Assembly (NCBI GenBank): GCA_905250125.1
Contig: CAJNOL010000595.1
Location: forward strand, 55,939 to 119,938
Origin: Rotaria sordida
Taxonomy: Eukaryota > Rotifera > Eurotatoria > Philodinida > Philodinidae
Reading direction: 5' to 3'
Length of the DNA: 64,000 nucleotides
The notes below the pieces were generated by a model. That model saw only the letters and a list, made by a program, of their open reading frames with translations. It searched no databases and had not been told where the DNA came from. Below are positions 59,790-64,000 of this stretch, piece by piece. The number at the start of each line of letters is the position of its first letter. Position 1 is the first letter of the stretch. Made by a program: the position numbers and the translations under genes.

Positions 59790-60450
59790 TTTGTAGTTAT
59801 TTCTCCACAAAGAAATTCACTGTAGATTTTTCATGCACTACTGTGGGTAAGAGAGTCCATCAGATAGGAAACTCAACGTTCATATATAGTCTCGAATCAA
59901 TATGTTCTAAAAAGTTTTAAATCTTCAAATTATCTCATGATATTCTTATACATCGTGAGATTGAAAAGACAAGATTCAATATTGTCAAGCATTTTTATTA
60001 TTTTTCTTCTATACTTTCTGTCAATATTGTTTGGAAATCTGTGAGTATTAGTTTAGTTGAAGTGGTCAAATGTGGATGTGAGTCTAGAGTATAGATATAT
60101 CTCAACCTATACCCACCTACACTTTGCGAGGTCCTAGGTACTAATCAGACGATTGTCGCCTATGCTTACACTCAACAGTTGCAACATTTGTATGAAGCTC
60201 TATTTCAAAAGCAATCAATTTTAGCAAATCGAAAAGGTATCATTCTTCTGCATGATAACGGAGAAACTACACGTTGAAAAGTCGAGTCAGTACAAAAGTA
60301 TAAAGTTGCTACAAGATGTTCGTAACCATATATATGCGACAACCATATGAACACTTTGATGAACTCAAATCTGACGTTACTAACTTTTTCAAATTACTAT
60401 CAGCTAATTTTCTACAAATGTGAAATCGAATAATTTCCAACAAGATGAAT
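59790..60450 (+). pseudogene. Dead mariner-type transposase (copy B)
   Basis: The counterpart of 29380-30030, with the same blocks (YTQQLQHLYEALFQKQ, SILANRKGIILLHDN) and the same stop positions plus additional changes. The G-rich/C-rich hairpin (about 60070-60120) is also shared, so transposase death and the hairpin predate the segmental duplication. Confidence 0.65.
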
Positions 60451-60641
60451 AAATATTATCGAAAAGAATAATGATCACACCATTGGTTGATATTACATAT
60501 CTTCGAATTCAACACACTATATATTTATTTATTTAAACAAAATTGATTTTTTTTCACATACTATTACAAAACACATATGACAATTTTGTCTTATATTTTA
60601 TTCTATTTTTGCTTTAATTTAATACTTTATCTTTTTGTCTT

Positions 60642-62478
60642 TCAAATTACTAAGTCATAATTTATTCTTGCATGAGGAAAATATTGTTGTAAAGAATCTG
60701 AACATAATGGTTCACCACTTAATTCTAATTCATTTATTTTAGTACAATTAATTCTTGTAGCATCTCTTGTAAAATTTTGTGTTATTCGTTGTAAAGATTC
60801 ACATTTAATACGAAGAAAAACATCTTGAAAATATATTTTAGTATCAAAAAGAAATTCTTCTATATAATCATCATGAACATCGAGAAGATCAAGTTCATTA
60901 AGAAAAGAATATTTAATAATAGATGAATAACAATTAACGTTGTTTGATTCATAAGATTGTTTTCGATTTTGTGGTTTATTATTAGTCACCGTTAAATCTT
61001 CTATACATGGAAATGATTGAACAATTCTAAGAAAAAAATCATGTTCAAAAGGATATTCATCACGTAATGACACTACACAAACATAATTGTATAATCCACC
61101 TGGAAAATTATTTGTAATATCAACGTAATATGGCATTAAAAATGGATATGAATAAATATGACATCGACCGTATTTTGTCTCGGGAAAATAATCAACATAA
61201 GAAATAATTTCACTATATTGAAAATCCATAAATATACGTTGAATATCTTCAGTTGATGGCAGATTTAATTTATTACCAGTATATATCAATGAACGAATAT
61301 AAAATATAAATTGATTTAAGTTTGGTACACGATAAATAATGTTTTTCTTCAAATGATTTCCATCAATAAATGTATCATTAAAAAATATCACAAGATACAA
61401 CCTGAGTTTTTCTAGATTTGACATTCGATAGAGAAGTGGTAAGATTACTTTATAGTAATCAAATGTTTCTTGATTACAAGATAAATGAAAATATTTTAGA
61501 TTTGATAAATCTCCCTGAAAAAAAACAAGTTTTTTTCTTTTGTTATTCAATAACATACAAATTTTTCTTGTAAAACTCACTTGATTTTGGATCTTATTTG
61601 AACGCTGAATATGAGTCAAATCAACATAAAGTGTGTGAAGTTGATTAAAACGACCATCAAGAAGATAAAGACAATCATTAAAAGATTCTAGTCTAACATT
61701 TAATCTTAAAAGAGTTGAAGAACGAAATGTATGAGAAGGTGGATCAGCAAAATATAATGGAACACGATTTTTAAACGATGATTCATAAAATATCAAATGA
61801 ATTAGATTGGTGAAAACAGTGAAAATATAATCAAATATGTTTGTTGCTGACAATAACATTTCTTCATAATCATCATTGTTATTATTATCAATGGTAAGAA
61901 TAAGTGTTGTAATCTGATCTTTGAAAATACCAGATGAAAGAATTTCATCTAAATATATATATATACATACAATATTAGTATAAAAAAACTTAGGAAGATA
62001 ATATCAATATATTCATATGGTTCAGTCAGCTATATGAATAAGTTTGATAAATCTTTTTGATTTATTTAGAAAAATAATTCATTTTTAATTTCTTACCAGT
62101 AAAAAGACATTGAGCTGATTCTTGATTAATATTGTAAAGACCAAGAGTATGTAAATTAGGATAATGAGCAGCATGTAAAATATATTTCATAGATGATGAT
62201 TCAAGATCAAGCCATTTGATTTTATCATGAATTTCAGGTAAAATTTGTAAACAAAATCGATTAAGTACCATATTACAATGAAATACATCGATAAAATTAT
62301 GTAATAACCGTTTAACAAAAGTTAAACGACTTGTAAAAATTGGATCGTAAATAATATGATTTAGTCGTTGATTGACACCTTGTAAAGAATAAAGTACATC
62401 TAGATTATTGAGTTTTTTGAAAATAATGATAAGAATTTCATCAGGTAAATCATTTAATCCAATGCATGAATATTCCAT
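60642..62478 (-). CDS. F-box protein with LRR-like C-terminal region, copy B
   Basis: Three exons, 62478-62097, 61948-61581 and 61514-60642 (540 aa), with introns of 148 and 66 bp at the same positions and phases as copy A. The N-terminal F-box (MEYSCIGLNDLPDEILIIIF) would bind Skp1; the rest carries LRR-like blocks (LLYRMSNLEKLRLYLVIF, FPCIEDLTVTNN). Here the second intron happens to be open, so exons 2 and 3 appear as one frame, but the donor and acceptor (CAA/GTGAG and TTTCAG/GGA) are conserved with copy A and the spliced form aligns better. One Asn of an Asn run is missing relative to copy A. Exon 1 is almost unchanged between copies while exons 2 and 3 differ more. Likely SCF substrate adaptor; target unknown. 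Confidence 0.75.
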
Positions 62479-63533
62479 GTTTATTTTTCACTAGTCTATT
62501 ATTCTCAATTTATGAATGTCAATATTTAAAGGCATGTATTCATCCATCCTATTTGACTCATATCGTCAATACAAACAATAGTACAATTTTTCTCTAGTCA
62601 AAATTGATAATGAATTGAAAGAATGAATATTGTTATTTGTTTTTTTCTCATTGGTCTAATATATCATAAAATAATAAATGATATTCTTTATTTATTGATT
62701 GATTTTATATTACACCAGATTACTCGTAGGATTCAGTTAATATTTAGTTAAAAACAAGTTCTCTGATCATTTTAGTAAAATGAATCTCAACGTTTAAGGA
62801 TAAATTCTAGAACATATAATTGATTTGAAATTTCGTATTCAGCTACAAGAGAATTTTTTCCATTATATATTCGTATTCTAGCGCTTTATTAATGACAACT
62901 AAATTGGTTCTTTTATTGCAAAACTTCCCAGAAAAATTCTACAGCCTCATAAAAGATCTAGAAAAGGTATCGTTTACCTTTCAAAAAAATCCTATTTATA
63001 TTGACTAGCGTTTTTTAAAATCAAATGCATCAAGTAGAAATTGATGACTTTTTTTAGGTCGTACTACTAATTTTAGTTTTTGTTTTTTAGTAGCAACTTC
63101 ATTCAACAAAAGTCTTGAAGACTGAATTTTTCAGATCATGTAGAATATTTTAAGATATATATATATATATATATAATTTAGCGTTCATGACCGAGAAATA
63201 TATAAATTATTAGTTTGCCAAGCTACATTGGTAACACTAATAATTTATGCACATATATATGATGAAATATTGTCATATTATATGTCGAGATCATTATTGA
63301 GATTTAATAGATGTATGTCTTTGTGTTAGTTTCTTGGATATTCTAAACACTCTTATTCTATTGTTACACACATTCCTTGTTGTTATTCTATGTCAGACGA
63401 AAGGGTTACAAAATCGGTCAAACATTGAGTTTACAGATCTTCGTCTCATTTTTATTCTCACTAAATATGACCGAACATATTTATATCTTTGTAGATATAA
63501 TACAAATGATGGAGTCATGTTCTAAATCTAGAT

Positions 63534-64000
63534 GGGCCTTTATCGCAGAGTTATGATTGGTTCAATAAAGTTTTGATCTAAAATGTTGTCTATAGATGGA
63601 TCTAATGACTGTTAGAATATTTTGACAGTTTCAGTCGAAAAGAATGTTCCTTTGTGAATATATTGAATTTCTAAAAATAGGTTTTTGTCGCAAAGATCGA
63701 GTTCATTTGAGAATTGAATAGGTCAATGAAGATACACTGTTTTCATCTGAAATATGCAGGATATTCTAAGAGTCATTAGATCATCTACAGGCAAAATTTT
63801 CAATCAACACTTCATTATTAGGTCTTTCAGAGAGTTTCTAAAAATGGATCGAAAAAGCCGGTAAATCCGTCATAAGTCGGCGTCAAAGGAGAGAAGACTT
63901 TTGCTATTCTCATTGAGATTTACGTCTCTGTTCAATATGAACTCAAACAGTGAGTGTCAATTGGGATAGTTTCCTCGTTAATATAGGATACAAATAATGA
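63534..64000. mobile_element. Diverged relative of the 27034-27412 MITE, cut by the window end
   Basis: Shares in order TCTAATGAC...TTAGAATATT, GGCGTCAAAGG, CTATTCTCAT, TTCAATATGAACTCAAAC and a TAGTTTCCTCGTTA end with the MITE at 27034-27412. It begins immediately after the right boundary of segmental duplication copy B. Confidence 0.55.

Larger units (their letters stand above)
57812..63533. repeat. Segmental duplication, copy B (~5.72 kb, direct)
   Basis: Matches 27155-33210 in the same orientation. It starts inside MITE-derived sequence and lacks the MITE's left end. Compared with copy A, it lacks blocks around the 28310-28440 and 28815-28930 equivalents and has many substitutions. Coding sequence of the F-box gene is kept open. 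No further gene seen in 58100-59750. Confidence 0.85.

Overview
The window is eukaryotic and very AT-rich. It has short GT-AG introns (54-66 bp is common), many small foldback and terminal-inverted-repeat elements, and TGTGGG-type G-rich repeats. Together with a protoglobin family, diverging F-box/leucine-rich paralogues and a Ginger-like transposon, this best fits a bdelloid rotifer (Adineta/Rotaria type). That assignment is inference from gene content; no rRNA or mitochondrial marker is present. Two assembly gaps occur (7238-7337 and 39376-40217).

Region 1 (1-19.3 kb) holds five protoglobin genes, all on the minus strand, all intronless, 214-217 aa, spread through AT-rich spacer. Every copy keeps the same candidate proximal histidine (residue 127). 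Every copy also ends with a cysteine exactly four residues from the C-terminus, a CaaX-like box, although the tails around it have diverged. This possible set of lipid-anchored haem sensors is the most interesting protein system in the window.

Region 2 (19.3-27 kb) holds a mariner-type MITE, a decayed F-box/LRR gene on the plus strand, and an intact intronless phosphatidylinositol-phosphate kinase (25375-26925).

Region 3 (27-40 kb) begins with a segment of about 6 kb (27155-33210) that is directly duplicated at 57812-63533. Each copy carries a dead mariner transposase and an intact three-exon F-box gene (541 and 540 aa). Next come an apparently intact Ginger-like transposon with ~130 bp terminal inverted repeats (33949-36279), a hAT-like GC-rich element, and a three-exon gene encoding Arg/Lys/Glu repeats plus two Cys pairs (37643-38506).

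Region 4 (40-57.3 kb) is a mosaic. It has a seven-exon low-complexity gene with one in-frame TGA, coiled-coil gene fragments, a decayed large lipid-transfer-protein-like gene (minus strand) and a decayed cadherin (plus strand). The last two are joined at a G-rich/C-rich telomere-like foldback (53202-53437) whose core recurs at 47316-47480. Two paralogous three-exon genes for small proteins with a C-terminal membrane anchor (47527-48016, 56793-57249) lie here, with shared downstream sequence.

Region 5 (57.8-64 kb) is the second copy of the segmental duplication, followed by sequence related to the MITE that lies at the other duplication boundary.

There is no operon logic. The window reads as subtelomere-like or accessory DNA in which gene families expand, decay and are rearranged around mobile elements.
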